Positions 18,346 through 28,213 of a stretch of DNA of 64,000 nucleotides are shown piece after piece. The stretch covers positions 210,001-274,000 of the forward strand of contig NC_012527.1 of the NCBI RefSeq assembly GCF_000020685.1. Direction: 5' to 3'. Source of the stretch: Deinococcus deserti VCD115. GTDB taxonomy: Bacteria > Deinococcota > Deinococci > Deinococcales > Deinococcaceae. The notes under the pieces are model-generated. The model saw only the letters and a list, made by a program, of their open reading frames with translations. It did not search any database and was not told where the DNA came from. Both the position numbers and the translations under genes were made by a program. Position 1 is the first letter of the stretch; each line of letters begins with the position of its first letter.

Positions 18346-19473
18346 ATGACTCGCCTGATTCTCCCTCTTCTGCTGTCCTCACTCGTGCTGGGGCCGGTCA
18401 GTGCGCAGCCCAGCCCTGTCGTTGCCCAGGCTCCAGCCACGACTGCTGCGCCCGCCGTCAATAGTCTCAACCGGATACTGAACTCTGTGGTCAGTATTTC
18501 CACCGTGCAGCCTCCCGGCCCTGCTGGGCCAAGTTCACGGGGATGGAGTCCTTTTCCCGGAACCCTGCTGCCCTGGCTTGGCTCTGGGACCGGAGTCCTG
18601 ATCAGTGAACAGGAAATTCTGACCAGCGCCCGACTGGTGCAGGGCAATGCCACGGTGACCGTGACTGCCCGAGGTGGCGGTTCCGTACCGGCCAGAGTCG
18701 TTGGCATCAATCCAGAGCGCGATCTGGCGCTTCTGCGTCTGGAACGCCGTCCGGCGGCTCCACTCCGTGCAGCTCCTCTTGGCAACAGTGACCGGCTCAC
18801 TCAGGGGCAACGGCTGATTGCCGTTGGCCTGAGTCCATCCGGTGGATTTACCGCACAGGAAGTTACGGTTCGCAGCGCCGCAGCTCGGGACGAACTGACC
18901 CTGGATACGGCCCTGAATGCTATGGCCCGTGGTGGCCCTTTGATCAACTCTGCCGGTGAAGTGGTGGGACTGGTCAGTGGGCGTTTCGGTCCGCGGCTGG
19001 ATCTCCCGTTCAACGCTGGCGTACAAGGGGCAGCCGTTCCCATCAATTCGGCCACGTCCGTCCTGGCGGACCTCCGCGCCGGCAGACCGTCAACATCGGG
19101 CCCGGTCCAGCCTGCCGAACCACCGGCCCGGCTTGGCGTACGGGTCGTGGATCTCGCGCAACTCCCGGCTGATCAGAAGCACGCCATGAAGTGGCCTGCC
19201 AGCGGGCTACTGGTTCAGGACGTGACGCCTGGAAGCCCAGCTGACCGCGCAGGCGTGCGAGCAGGCCACCATCAGCAACGCGTTGGGAACGAAACGGTTC
19301 GGGTAGGTGGTGACGTGATTGTGTCTATGGATGGTCAACCGGTTCGACGCTTCGACGAGTTCCGCCAGACACTCGCGACAAAGGCAGCTGGGTCCACAGT
19401 GACGCTTGAAGTGCTGCGCAACAACCAGTCACAGCGCTTGACCGTCACACTTGACCCCCCACCAGCACGGTAA
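18346..19473 (+). CDS. HtrA-like trypsin-fold protein with PDZ domain, catalytic residues replaced
   Basis: A 375-residue exported protein: signal peptide 1-20 (LLLSSLVLGPVSA), S1C-protease-like domain about 40-240, PDZ domain about 255-375 (ASGLLVQDVTPGSPADRAG, GGDVIVSMDGQPV). Compared with HtrA/DegP, the His of TNxHVV is Arg (ILTSARLVQG, R96) and the nucleophile motif GNSGG reads MARGG (R195). Only the Asp (D126 in ERDLALL) remains. It therefore should not cleave peptide bonds and may act as a chaperone or binding scaffold. ATG 18346 with AGGG upstream is preferred to the in-frame GTG at 18337. The position directly after hsp20 suggests an envelope stress role. Confidence 0.88.
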   Translation: MTRLILPLLLSSLVLGPVSAQPSPVVAQAPATTAAPAVNSLNRILNSVVSISTVQPPGPAGPSSRGWSPFPGTLLPWLGSGTGVLISEQEILTSARLVQGNATVTVTARGGGSVPARVVGINPERDLALLRLERRPAAPLRAAPLGNSDRLTQGQRLIAVGLSPSGGFTAQEVTVRSAAARDELTLDTALNAMARGGPLINSAGEVVGLVSGRFGPRLDLPFNAGVQGAAVPINSATSVLADLRAGRPSTSGPVQPAEPPARLGVRVVDLAQLPADQKHAMKWPASGLLVQDVTPGSPADRAGVRAGHHQQRVGNETVRVGGDVIVSMDGQPVRRFDEFRQTLATKAAGSTVTLEVLRNNQSQRLTVTLDPPPAR

Positions 19474-19483
19474 GTCACTCGCT

Positions 19484-19512
19484 GAGCCCCGGCATTCCGG
19501 GCGCCGGGGCTC
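19484..19512 (+). terminator. Stem-loop terminator after the hsp20 operon
   Basis: GAGCCCCGGC pairs perfectly with GCCGGGGCTC ten bases after the stop codon. The following ATACATTT is only weakly T-rich. Confidence 0.7.
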
Positions 19513-19641
19513 ATACATTTGGGGAGCCGATTGACCTGTCGAACTGCCTTTACCATTCATCACGGAGGCCAGGCCTGATGAAGCGGGCGACATGACCCTG
19601 CCCCCTCCCCGGGCGACGTTCGTCATGTACTGAAGGGCGTG

Positions 19642-21003
19642 TCAGCTGTTCTGACGTGGGGTGAGCTGTTCGGCAAACTGCGCGCCGGTGCTTGCACGGA
19701 TTTCATCCAGTGTGGCCCCTGGCATCAATTCCGTCAGCGTGAGCCGGCCATCCGGAAATTCGAAGACAGCTTTGTCCGTGATCACCATGCTGACATTCCC
19801 TCTAGAGGTCAATGGCAAGCTGCAGGTGCTCACGATTTTTGGTGTCCCGTCCGGATCGGTGTGCGTCATGGTGACAATGAGCTTGCGAGCTCCGCTGGCC
19901 AGATCCATGGCCCCGCCTACGCCCAGCAGGGGCTTGCCCGGTACCGCCCAGTTGGCCAGGTTTCCTGCCTCGTCCACCTGCAGGCCCCCCATGACCGCCA
20001 CATCCACATGGCCCCCGCGGATCATGCCAAAAGACTCGGCAGAGTCGAAGTAACTTGCTCCAGGCAGCGCCGTCACTGGGATTTTTCCGGCATTGACGGG
20101 GTAATGCATGGCGCCGCCGTCCTCGGGAGCAGGACCCACGCCCAGCATGCCGTTCTCTGTATGGAGATTAACCCCGTGTTCGGGCGTGATCAGGTCGGCT
20201 ACCAGCGTCGGAATGCCGATGCCCAGATTCACCACATCTCCGGGATGCAGTTCCCGCAATGCGCGGCGGGCCATGTGCATCCGCGTCTCATCGGTCCTTT
20301 TTGCGCCGCCCTTGACGTCGGCACTGCTGCCCAGGTCCTCCAGGGTCAGGTGAGCCTGGACAAGGTAATCTACGTACAACCCGGGGGTGTGCACGTGCTC
20401 CGGGTCAAGCTCGCCGACCTCAACGATCTCCTCGACCTCGGCAATCACCAGGTCGGCGGCGGTGGCCATAGCGCGGTTAAAGTTCTGCTCGGTCAGGCGG
20501 TACTGCAGATTCCCGGCCCGGTCGGCCCGCCACGCACGGATAAACGCCACGTCACCCCGGATGGCCGGAACAAAGACCATCTCCCGGCCGTTCAGAACGC
20601 GGGTGTCTGCATCAGAAGCGATGACAGTGCCTGCGGCTGTCGGCGTGTAAAAGCCACCAATGCCCGCGCCGCCTGCCCGGAGTGCTTCAGCCAGGGTACC
20701 CTGCGGGATCAGCTGGACCTCCAGAGTGCCGCTCTGCGCAGCCGCGACGGCTTCCCGGTTGCTGGTAAAGAACGAGCCGATGGCCTTTCTGAGCTGCCCA
20801 TTGCGCAGCAGGCGTCCACCGCTGAGCCCTGCTTCTCCCACGTTGTTGCCGACGAAAGTCAGGTCCCGTGTCTCTGTTTCGGCTAGGGCGTGAACCAGGT
20901 GCACAGGGTTGCCGGTCATCCCGAACCCGCCGACCAGCAGGGTATCTCCAGACTTCACCAGCCGCGCGGCCTCGTCCAGCGAGATGATCGGAAGGCGCTT
21001 CAT
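19642..21003 (-). CDS. pcaIJ: 3-oxoacid CoA-transferase, A and B subunits fused (beta-ketoadipate:succinyl-CoA transferase)
   Basis: A 453-residue fusion. Residues 1-about 222 are the alpha subunit ([39 protein letters not shown]), then a short linker (about 225-240), then the beta subunit ([28 protein letters not shown] with the catalytic Glu of [18 protein letters not shown]). In PcaI/PcaJ of most bacteria these are two proteins. In this context it should transfer CoA from succinyl-CoA to 3-oxoadipate, the penultimate step of protocatechuate breakdown. The ATG overlaps the stop of the thiolase gene (21000-21003). It is the last gene of the pca operon. Confidence 0.92.
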   Translation of the reverse strand: MKRLPIISLDEAARLVKSGDTLLVGGFGMTGNPVHLVHALAETETRDLTFVGNNVGEAGLSGGRLLRNGQLRKAIGSFFTSNREAVAAAQSGTLEVQLIPQGTLAEALRAGGAGIGGFYTPTAAGTVIASDADTRVLNGREMVFVPAIRGDVAFIRAWRADRAGNLQYRLTEQNFNRAMATAADLVIAEVEEIVEVGELDPEHVHTPGLYVDYLVQAHLTLEDLGSSADVKGGAKRTDETRMHMARRALRELHPGDVVNLGIGIPTLVADLITPEHGVNLHTENGMLGVGPAPEDGGAMHYPVNAGKIPVTALPGASYFDSAESFGMIRGGHVDVAVMGGLQVDEAGNLANWAVPGKPLLGVGGAMDLASGARKLIVTMTHTDPDGTPKIVSTCSLPLTSRGNVSMVITDKAVFEFPDGRLTLTELMPGATLDEIRASTGAQFAEQLTPRQNS

Positions 21004-22295
21004 GCTTCCACCCGCTCAATCAGGGCCGCTTCGCCCTGACCCACGCCGACGCACAGGGCAACCACGCCGTACCGGGCAGAGCGCCGGTGGAGCTCGTGTG
21101 TCAGTGTGGTCACGAGCCGGGCGCCGCTCATGCCCAGCGGGTGTCCCAGGGCGATCGCACCCCCGTGAACATTCAGCCGGTCGTGCGGGACGCTCAGTTC
21201 GCGCATGCAGGCAATCGCCTGGGCGGCAAAGGCCTCGTTGATCTCGACCAGATCCACTTCCGCCAGGGTCATGCCCAGCCGGTCCATCAGCTTGCGCGTG
21301 GCGGGCACAGGTCCAAGGCCCATGACCCGCGGGTCGACCCCGGCGGAGGCTGCCCCCACCCAGCGGGCCAGGGGCTTCAGGCCGAGCTTGCGCGCGTGCC
21401 CCGCGCTCATCAGCACCACGGCCGCCGCTCCGTCATTCAGACCGCTGGCGTTGCCTGCTGTCACGGTGCCGTTCTTCCGGAACGCGGGCCGGAGGCCAGC
21501 CAGGGTGTCCATGCTGGTGGCCAGTGCGAAGCTGTTTCCTTCCCGCGTATAGCGGGGGTGCTCGTCCGTGTCGAACAGCGTGGTCCCCCGCCGGCCCTTG
21601 ACCTCAATGGCCATAATTTCTTCTCTGTAAACACCTGCGTTCAGGGCTGTGACGGCCCGCCGCTGGCTTTCCAGCGCGTAGGCGTCCTGGTGCTCCCGGG
21701 TAATCTCTCCTCCCACGATCTCACCTGCCCGGCTGCGGTCCACGATGTTCTCAGCGGTCTCGCCCATCGCCTCCAGGGGAAACAGGGCTTCCATGGCTGG
21801 ATTGGGGTAACGCCACCCGAGGGTGGTGTCATACGCGGTGACATTGCCATTGGCGAAGGGCTGGGCGCCTTTGGGCATAGAAAGAGGCGCGCGGGTCATG
21901 CTTTCCACTCCACCGGCAACGTACACGTCCCCGTCACCATTGCGGATGGCCCGCGCGGCGGTGTTGATGGCACTGAGTCCGGAGGCGCACAGGCGGTTGA
22001 CCGTCAGGCCGGCAACCTCGTGCGGAAATCCTGCCAGTAGGGCGGCCATGCGGGCGACGTTGCGGTTGTCCTCGCCCGCCTGGTTCGCGCAGCCCAGGAT
22101 GACCTCCTCGATCTGGTCAGGCGCGGCGCCCGCCCGGGAGACAGCCTCACGAATGACCATAGCCGCCAGGTCGTCCGGGCGGACGGTACCCAGGGCACCC
22201 CGCAGGGCGCCGATGGGTGAGCGGACGGCAGACACAATCACCACGTCGCGGTCGTGCAACTGCTGAACTGAGGTGGAGGAATGCGGCGGGTTCAT
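21000..22295 (-). CDS. pcaF: Thiolase, probable 3-oxoadipyl-CoA thiolase
   Basis: A 431-residue thiolase cleaving 3-oxoadipyl-CoA with CoA to succinyl-CoA and acetyl-CoA. The acyl-accepting Cys is in [12 protein letters not shown], the catalytic His in [17 protein letters not shown], and the second Cys in [26 protein letters not shown] is also typical of PcaF and acetyl-CoA acetyltransferases. Its substrate is inferred from the operon, where it lies between pcaB and the CoA-transferase with four-base overlaps on both sides. Confidence 0.92.
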   Translation of the reverse strand: MNPPHSSTSVQQLHDRDVVIVSAVRSPIGALRGALGTVRPDDLAAMVIREAVSRAGAAPDQIEEVILGCANQAGEDNRNVARMAALLAGFPHEVAGLTVNRLCASGLSAINTAARAIRNGDGDVYVAGGVESMTRAPLSMPKGAQPFANGNVTAYDTTLGWRYPNPAMEALFPLEAMGETAENIVDRSRAGEIVGGEITREHQDAYALESQRRAVTALNAGVYREEIMAIEVKGRRGTTLFDTDEHPRYTREGNSFALATSMDTLAGLRPAFRKNGTVTAGNASGLNDGAAAVVLMSAGHARKLGLKPLARWVGAASAGVDPRVMGLGPVPATRKLMDRLGMTLAEVDLVEINEAFAAQAIACMRELSVPHDRLNVHGGAIALGHPLGMSGARLVTTLTHELHRRSARYGVVALCVGVGQGEAALIERVEA

Positions 22296-23641
22296 CTGTG
22301 ACTCCTTGCAGGCTGGTCGACCTGATGCAGCACCCGGTCAATCAGGGCGTCATTGGCGCCGAGATACTGGTCTTCACGCAAGGCGTTCCAGTCGATGGGC
22401 GCGTCGGTGAGTGTCTGGAGACTATCGCCCAGGGCTCCGCCCCCCGCCAGGGTGACGGCAACCGCGTCACGCACGAGGTCTTTGGCGGCTTTCCGGCCCA
22501 GCAGAGGAGTCAGGGCAAACACGTACGCTTCGGCCATCATCAGTCCCTGTGAGGTCGCGACGTTCTCGCGCATGCGCGCAGCGTCAATCTCGAGTTCCTG
22601 AGCCAGCACGACGGCCCGGTCCAGCGCTCCGGCTGTGAGACCCAGCATTTGTGGCAGGGTCAACCACTCCAGTTGCCAGCCGTGGGTAGCGCGCTCGTGT
22701 TCCTGAACGAGGGCCTGGTGCAGTCCGGTCAGCAGCGTGGCGTTTGCCCGGGCGGCCGCGACGATCAGCTCGCTTTGAATAGGGTTACTTTTCTGCGGCA
22801 TGGTGCTGGAACCGCCCCGGGCCGGGTCGCTGGATTCGCGCACTTCCGCCACTTCACTCTGAGCCATCAGGATGATGTCCTGCGCCATTTTTCCGAGACT
22901 GCCGGTGACGAGCGACAGCCAGGAGCCCAGTTCCGCCAGCGTGTCACGCTGGGTGTGCCAGGGCATCAGAGGTTCTTCAAGCCGCAGGATCCGCGCCAGT
23001 TCAGCGGCCACGGCCGGGCCCTGCTGGTCCAGGGCGGCGAGGGTTCCTGCGGCGCCGCCGAACTGAACGACAAGCAGGCGAGGTCGCAGTTCGCCAAGCC
23101 GCGCCTGGTGCCGGAGCAGCGGCGCGAGCCAGCCGGTCACTTTCAGGCCGAAGCTGATCGGGAGGGCCTGCTGCGAGTGGGTTCGTCCGGCCATCAGGGT
23201 GCGCCGGTGCTGGTCGGCGAGGTGCGCCAGCAACTGCACCAGCAGGTGCAGGGACGCATCCATCAGGTTGAGGGCCTCCCGCAGCTGCAGCACAAGTGCG
23301 GTGTCCAGGATGTCCTGGGTGGTGGCTCCGAAGTGCAGCGCACCGGCCGCGTCCTCCGGCAGATGTTCCCGCAGCTGAGCCAGCAGCGCGATAATGGGGA
23401 ACCCGTCGTTGGCGAGGCCTTCTTGTAGTCGTGGAAGGTCCGGCTGGAAGGTCCGGCCAGCAGCCTCAATGTCCTGGGCCGCCCCGGGTGGAATAAGGCC
23501 CAGCGTGGCCTGCGCCTGTGCCAGCGCGACTTCCACGTCCACCAGACGCTGCAGGTGCTGCTGATCACTGAACACCTGGCGCATGGCAGGCGACGTGAAC
23601 AGTGACCCGTACAGTGAGGAGTCCAGAGGAGTAAAGCTCAT
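22292..23641 (-). CDS. pcaB: 3-carboxy-cis,cis-muconate cycloisomerase
   Basis: A 449-residue member of the fumarase/aspartase superfamily. The signature loop [12 protein letters not shown] is intact, and [12 protein letters not shown] and [13 protein letters not shown] supply the other conserved active-site regions. Members of this branch in pca operons lactonise 3-carboxymuconate to 4-carboxymuconolactone. Length and sequence layout fit PcaB rather than adenylosuccinate lyase ([10 protein letters not shown] and the VTGWL segment). It starts 30 bases after pcaG and overlaps pcaF by four bases. Confidence 0.94.
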   Translation of the reverse strand: MSFTPLDSSLYGSLFTSPAMRQVFSDQQHLQRLVDVEVALAQAQATLGLIPPGAAQDIEAAGRTFQPDLPRLQEGLANDGFPIIALLAQLREHLPEDAAGALHFGATTQDILDTALVLQLREALNLMDASLHLLVQLLAHLADQHRRTLMAGRTHSQQALPISFGLKVTGWLAPLLRHQARLGELRPRLLVVQFGGAAGTLAALDQQGPAVAAELARILRLEEPLMPWHTQRDTLAELGSWLSLVTGSLGKMAQDIILMAQSEVAEVRESSDPARGGSSTMPQKSNPIQSELIVAAARANATLLTGLHQALVQEHERATHGWQLEWLTLPQMLGLTAGALDRAVVLAQELEIDAARMRENVATSQGLMMAEAYVFALTPLLGRKAAKDLVRDAVAVTLAGGGALGDSLQTLTDAPIDWNALREDQYLGANDALIDRVLHQVDQPARSHR

Positions 23642-23671
23642 GCGTACCGCCCATGAATCAAGAACCCCAGA

Positions 23672-24284
23672 TCAGTACGCATCGAAAAACACCGTCTCCT
23701 GCGGTCCCTGCAACTGGAAGTCGAGGCGGTAGACCGGACCGGCTGGCGTGACTTCCCGCTGGGCGATTAGGGTCGGGCGCCGGTCTGGCGGAACCAGGGC
23801 AAGCACCGGATCTGTGGTGTTGTCCTCGTCACTGAAATAAATACGGGTCGAGAGGTGGGTCAGGAGCCCGCGCATGCCCAGCCAGATCTGAAGGTGAGGG
23901 GCGAGGGTGCCGTGCGGGGTAGATACCAGACCTGGTTTGACAGTACGGAACAGCCAGTAGCCGCCGTCACGCCGGGTGTCACTGCGGCCAAAGCCGGAAA
24001 ATGCGTGATGACCTCCGGTTTGTCCCTGCGGACCGGCCTGCCAGATTTCTACCAGGGCGTCTGGAACCGGCAGCCCGTCAGCGTCCAGAACCCGGCCGGT
24101 CACCGTGATGTGTTCGCCCGGCAGGTCGTCATGTGGAGCCACCAGAATGTTCTCCTGCGCTTCAGGCAGATCCTGCCCGTAAAGAAGGCCCTGGTGAAAG
24201 TAAGGCCCGACCGTCTGGCTCGGTGATGGGCCGAAGAGGCGGGCCGGGATGTTGGAACCTTCAGGAGTCAGCGGTAAGTGACGC

Positions 24285-24295
<11 letters not shown>
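23672..24295 (-). CDS. pcaG: Protocatechuate 3,4-dioxygenase alpha subunit
   Basis: A 207-residue subunit of the intradiol dioxygenase. It begins with the alpha-type segment SQTVGPYFHQGLLYG and has the beta-sandwich core ITVTGRVLDADGLPVPDALVEIWQA. GTLAPHLQIWLGMRGLL replaces the iron-binding HIH region of the beta subunit, as expected for PcaG, which lacks iron ligands. Together with PcaH it opens the ring of protocatechuate between the hydroxyls. The start overlaps the end of pcaH by 11 bases. Confidence 0.95.
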
Positions 24296-24994
<699 letters not shown>

Positions 24995-24998
<4 letters not shown>

Positions 24999-26194
24999 GA
25001 ACGGTTCCTTTCGTCGAGGACGCGTTTGGCGATCTGGAAGGCACGGTTGGCAACAGGCACGCCGGCGTACACGGCAACGTGCATGAACACCTCGCGCAGA
25101 TCGTCCTCCGTCACAGCAGTATTCCGGGTGGCCTGGATGTGCATTTCCAGTTCGTGCTCGCGGGGAAGGGCCGTGAGCACGGCCAGGGTCAGCAGGTGAC
25201 GGGTGCGGGTGTCGAGATGCCCGCGCGACCAGGGGCCGCCCCAGGCGTACTCGGTGATGAAGGTCTGGAAGTCGCGGTCAAGGTTTGTGATGGCCGTGCT
25301 GGCGCGGTCGACATGCGCGTCACCCAGAACCTGACGGCGAACGGTCATGCCCTGGTCGTAGCGGCTCTGGGGGGCCGGCAGCCCGGAGAGAAAGGTACGG
25401 ATGTGCTCACAGACGGCAGAGGGCTGTTCGGTGCCGGGAAGGTGAGCGGCATGCGCGATCAGGTGCAGCTCCGCGCCTAGCAGTTCAGCCAGTTCCCGGT
25501 TCAGTTCCGGCGGGGTCGACTGGTCATGTTCCCCGCACAACGTCAGGGCAGGAACGCTGAGTCTGGCGGTCTGGTCCCGCAGGTCGGCGTCCCGCAGGGC
25601 AGCGCAGGTGCCGGCGTAGCCTTCGGGAGAAGTGCGCAGCAGCATATTGAAATACCCCCGGGCTTCGGCGGGCCGCTCGGTAAGAAATTCAGGAGTGAAC
25701 CACCGGGAGAACGCGCCTGGGGCGATCCTGGACAACTCGTTCTGCTCAGCCGCCTGGATGCGCTCGTTCCAGAGGGCCTGCGTTCCGATCCGTGCTCCGG
25801 TGTCGCACAGCACCAGCCCATCCACCCGGTCCGGGTAGGCGGCCGCGAAATCCTGGGCGATCATGCCGCCGACAGAGACGCCAATGAGCACCGCCGTCTG
25901 AATATCGAGTGCGTCCAGCAGGCCTGCCAAATCTTCGGTATGGTCGCGCAGCGTATAGGGCGCAGGAGGCGCGTCGGAGAGACCGTGTCCGCGTTTGTCG
26001 TACTGCACCGTACGCGTGGTAGTGGAAAAACTGTCGGCCACCGCGTCCCAGATGCGCAGGTCACTGCCGAGTGAATTGAGGAACACCAGGGTGCGGCCGG
26101 CGTTGAGCGGGCCGCGAACCCGGTGGTGGAGGGTGACCCCGTTCACAATGACGAAGGGGGAAGGACTGGACAGCGGTGGGCGAGCGTCAGACAT
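24995..26194 (-). CDS. pcaL: Fused 3-oxoadipate enol-lactonase / 4-carboxymuconolactone decarboxylase
   Basis: A 399-residue bifunctional protein, domain order PcaD-PcaC (PcaL type). Residues about 10-265 are an alpha/beta hydrolase with nucleophile S107 (IGVSVGGM), YDKRGHG and a C-terminal His in AHAAHLPG. Residues about 285-399 are a carboxymuconolactone decarboxylase domain (GMTVRRQVLGDAHVDRA, HLDTRTRHLLTLAVLTAL, EVFMHVAVYAGVP). The two steps are consecutive. The ATG at 26194 is preceded by GAGGAC; the open frame runs 60 codons upstream into the regulatory region without support. It is the first gene of the pca operon. Confidence 0.94.
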
Positions 26195-26311
26195 GTTTGT
26201 TGTCCTCTGGCCCGGAGCGGGCAGTGGCATGCGCACCTTCAATGCGGTGCTGGGCGGAAAACCTTGATGGGGTCCACAGTAGTGATCCAGAGGGCAGGCC
26301 ACCAGCCACCT

Positions 26312-26328
26312 GTTCGCGAGAAGCGAAC
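26312..26328. promoter_or_regulatory. PcaR-type operator between pcaL and aroQ
   Basis: GTTCGCGAGAAGCGAAC, a perfect 6-5-6 palindrome extended by T and A outside, with another GCGAAC half-site at 26330-26335. It lies between the divergent pca operon and aroQ. It agrees at 14 of 17 positions with the inverted site at 34910-34926 and resembles the GTTCGATAATCGCAC box known for Pseudomonas PcaR. Confidence 0.7.
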
Positions 26329-26416
26329 AGCGAACTAGCTCAGCTTCACTGAGGCTGGTAGGTTGGCTGCACATGCCGCGCCTTATCCTGCGGCCAGGCT
26401 CGCCCGGAGGACGTTC

Positions 26417-26899
26417 ATGACCCAGTCACCCTCAAATTCTGCCGATTCGATGCCAACTGTCCTGATTCTGAACGGTCCGAACCTGAACCTGCTTGGAGTG
26501 CGCGAGCCCCACCTGTACGGCCATGAAACACTCGGTGACGTTCAGCGGACCTGCACCGAACTGGGCAGGACACTCGGCGTTCACGTGGACCTGCGCCAGA
26601 CAAACGCCGAGTATCAGCTGATTGACTGGATTCACGAGCACCGCACGACCACCGCGGGGCTGATCATCAATCCCGGCGGACTGACGCATACGTCCGTCGC
26701 CTTGATGGACGCGCTGGGTGCCTACCCTCCTCCGATCATGGAAGTGCATATCTCGAACATTCACCGGCGTGAAGCGTTCCGGCACCATTCATATGTCTCG
26801 CTCGTGGCCGACGGCGTCATCGCCGGGTGTGGCACGCAGGGCTACGCTCTGGCCCTCCAGCGGCTGTGCACGCTGATCGCCAAGTCGCCCACGACTTGA
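26417..26899 (+). CDS. aroQ: 3-dehydroquinate dehydratase, type II
   Basis: A 160-residue enzyme, full length for class II, converting 3-dehydroquinate to 3-dehydroshikimate. Motifs are [18 protein letters not shown] (catalytic Tyr34), [33 protein letters not shown] and [19 protein letters not shown] (catalytic His). GGAGG precedes the ATG at 26417. In this setting a catabolic (quinate-degrading) use is more likely than aromatic biosynthesis: it sits beside pca genes and shares their operator region. A four-base TTGA overlap links it to the next gene. Confidence 0.94.
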   Translation: MTQSPSNSADSMPTVLILNGPNLNLLGVREPHLYGHETLGDVQRTCTELGRTLGVHVDLRQTNAEYQLIDWIHEHRTTTAGLIINPGGLTHTSVALMDALGAYPPPIMEVHISNIHRREAFRHHSYVSLVADGVIAGCGTQGYALALQRLCTLIAKSPTT

Positions 26900-27783
26900 A
26901 CCCACCTGCCGACAGTCCGCAGCCGGTGCGCGGCGTGCTGTATTACATCGGGGCCCTCCTGATGTTTGCCTGGTTGGACGCCACGACCAAGGTTCTTACG
27001 GCCCACTACCCGGTCCCCCTGGTGGCTGCCGTACGTTACGGTACCCAGCTGACGCTGATGATGGCGCTGCTGCCCCGGCCGCGCCGGACTCACCTGACCA
27101 GCACCCGGCCTGGTCTGGTGGCGGCACGCTCGGTGTGTCTGGTCATCGTGACCTTGTTTATGGGCCTCGCGCTCTCCCGGCTGCCACTGGCAGAAGCCAC
27201 ATCGATCGTCTTTATTGCGCCGTTGCTGGTGGCCCTGCTCTCAGGCCCCCTGCTGGGCGAACGTCTGTCTACAGGACGCTGGCTGGCCGTTATCGGCGGC
27301 TTTCTCGGGGTGCTGCTGATCATTCGGCCGGGTGGTCAACTGGACGTCCTGGGAGTACTGTTCGCGTTGCTGGCCGCGCTGTGCAACGCGGCCTATCAGC
27401 TGCTCTCGCGTGTCCTCAACACGGAAAAAACCGTGAATCTGCTGTATCACTCTGCCCTGGCGGGGGCCGTCGTGTTCACCATGATCGTGCCGTTTACCTT
27501 TGGCGGCCCACCTCCGAGTTTATTCACGGCGCTGCTGCTGCTGAGCCTGGGCGTCAGCGGTGGGCTTGGACACTACCTGTTCACGCTGGCCTTCCGTGAC
27601 GCGCCGGCCTCACAGCTTGCTCCCCTGACATACATGCAACTCCTCTGGGCCGGTGTCATTGGCCTCATGGTGTTCGGGCAGCTGCCAGACGCCGTCAGTC
27701 TGATCGGCATGCTGATCATCGCCGTGTCGGGCATCAGCGTTGCCATTCGCAGGCCGGGTCCGGTCCTGGCAGACAATTCCTAA
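26896..27783 (+). CDS. EamA/DMT-family membrane transporter
   Basis: About 295 residues with ten predicted membrane helices in two EamA repeats (residues about 15-145 and 160-290), for example [20 protein letters not shown] and [20 protein letters not shown]. Such proteins export or import amino acids, nucleotides or other small metabolites. The start is uncertain. A TTG at 26896 overlapping the aroQ stop (TTGA) fits coupled translation, while GTG codons at 26926 and 26935 are alternatives; the frame is open to 26827 inside aroQ. Its link to aroQ suggests movement of a shikimate-pathway compound. Confidence 0.85.
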   Translation: MNPPADSPQPVRGVLYYIGALLMFAWLDATTKVLTAHYPVPLVAAVRYGTQLTLMMALLPRPRRTHLTSTRPGLVAARSVCLVIVTLFMGLALSRLPLAEATSIVFIAPLLVALLSGPLLGERLSTGRWLAVIGGFLGVLLIIRPGGQLDVLGVLFALLAALCNAAYQLLSRVLNTEKTVNLLYHSALAGAVVFTMIVPFTFGGPPPSLFTALLLLSLGVSGGLGHYLFTLAFRDAPASQLAPLTYMQLLWAGVIGLMVFGQLPDAVSLIGMLIIAVSGISVAIRRPGPVLADNS

Positions 27784-27915
27784 TCCGCTGTCCAGTGCTT
27801 TCTGTCGAATAGGTCAGCACGTGAAGTCCATGGTTCTGTTCTGATTCATGTGGAATTGGTTCGTTTAGCCAGAGTGTGTTCACGCAGGGTGAGGAAGGCG
27901 ATTCGTCAATCTGAA

Positions 27916-27943
27916 CTGGACAGTGGACTAGTCCGCTGTCCAG
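27916..27943. repeat. 28-bp near-perfect palindrome centred on CTAG
   Basis: Arms CTGGACAG...CTGTCCAG enclose GGACTAGTCC, with a single mismatched pair. The segment TCCGCTGTCCAG also occurs at 27785-27796, right after the preceding gene. A palindrome around TA whose arms look like transposon ends would fit two abutting IS630/mariner-type termini, which use TA targets. No transposase is present. Confidence 0.6.
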
Positions 27944-27957
27944 CTCTCTTTGAACAA

Positions 27958-27994
27958 TAATCTGCTTTACCCTTGTGGGACGTAGCGTGACCGG
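27958..27994. repeat. 37-bp direct repeat, copy 1
   Basis: It matches 30992-31028 at 33 of 37 positions in the same orientation; the shared core is TGTGGGAC[G/A]TAGCGTGACCGG. The minus strand of both copies reads RSRYVPQ, so a shared coding remnant is possible. The two copies flank the riboswitch-controlled beta-helix gene. Confidence 0.7.
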
Positions 27995-28162
27995 AGCAGG
28001 CGTTTCCTGATGTCACGCAGGACTACCTGTGACAGGCCCGAATTACCAGTACGGCGCACTGAGCACTCAGAGCTACGTCCCAAAGTCCTCCTGAGGCCTT
28101 GGAAAGGGAGTCGCTGGTCGGGCGGGGCTGAAGCGGCGCAGGACGGGCACGGTCCCGAGCAA

Positions 28163-28200
28163 AGCAACCGTCGTTCCCCACCTGGGGAACGACGGTTGCT
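28163..28200. terminator. Strong stem-loop terminator, 17-bp stem
   Basis: AGCAACCGTCGTTCCCC, loop ACCT, and the exact complement. It lies 13 bases past the stop codon of the beta-helix lipoprotein gene, on whose strand it is followed by TTG. Confidence 0.8.
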
Positions 28201-28213
28201 GATCAGCCAGCGC

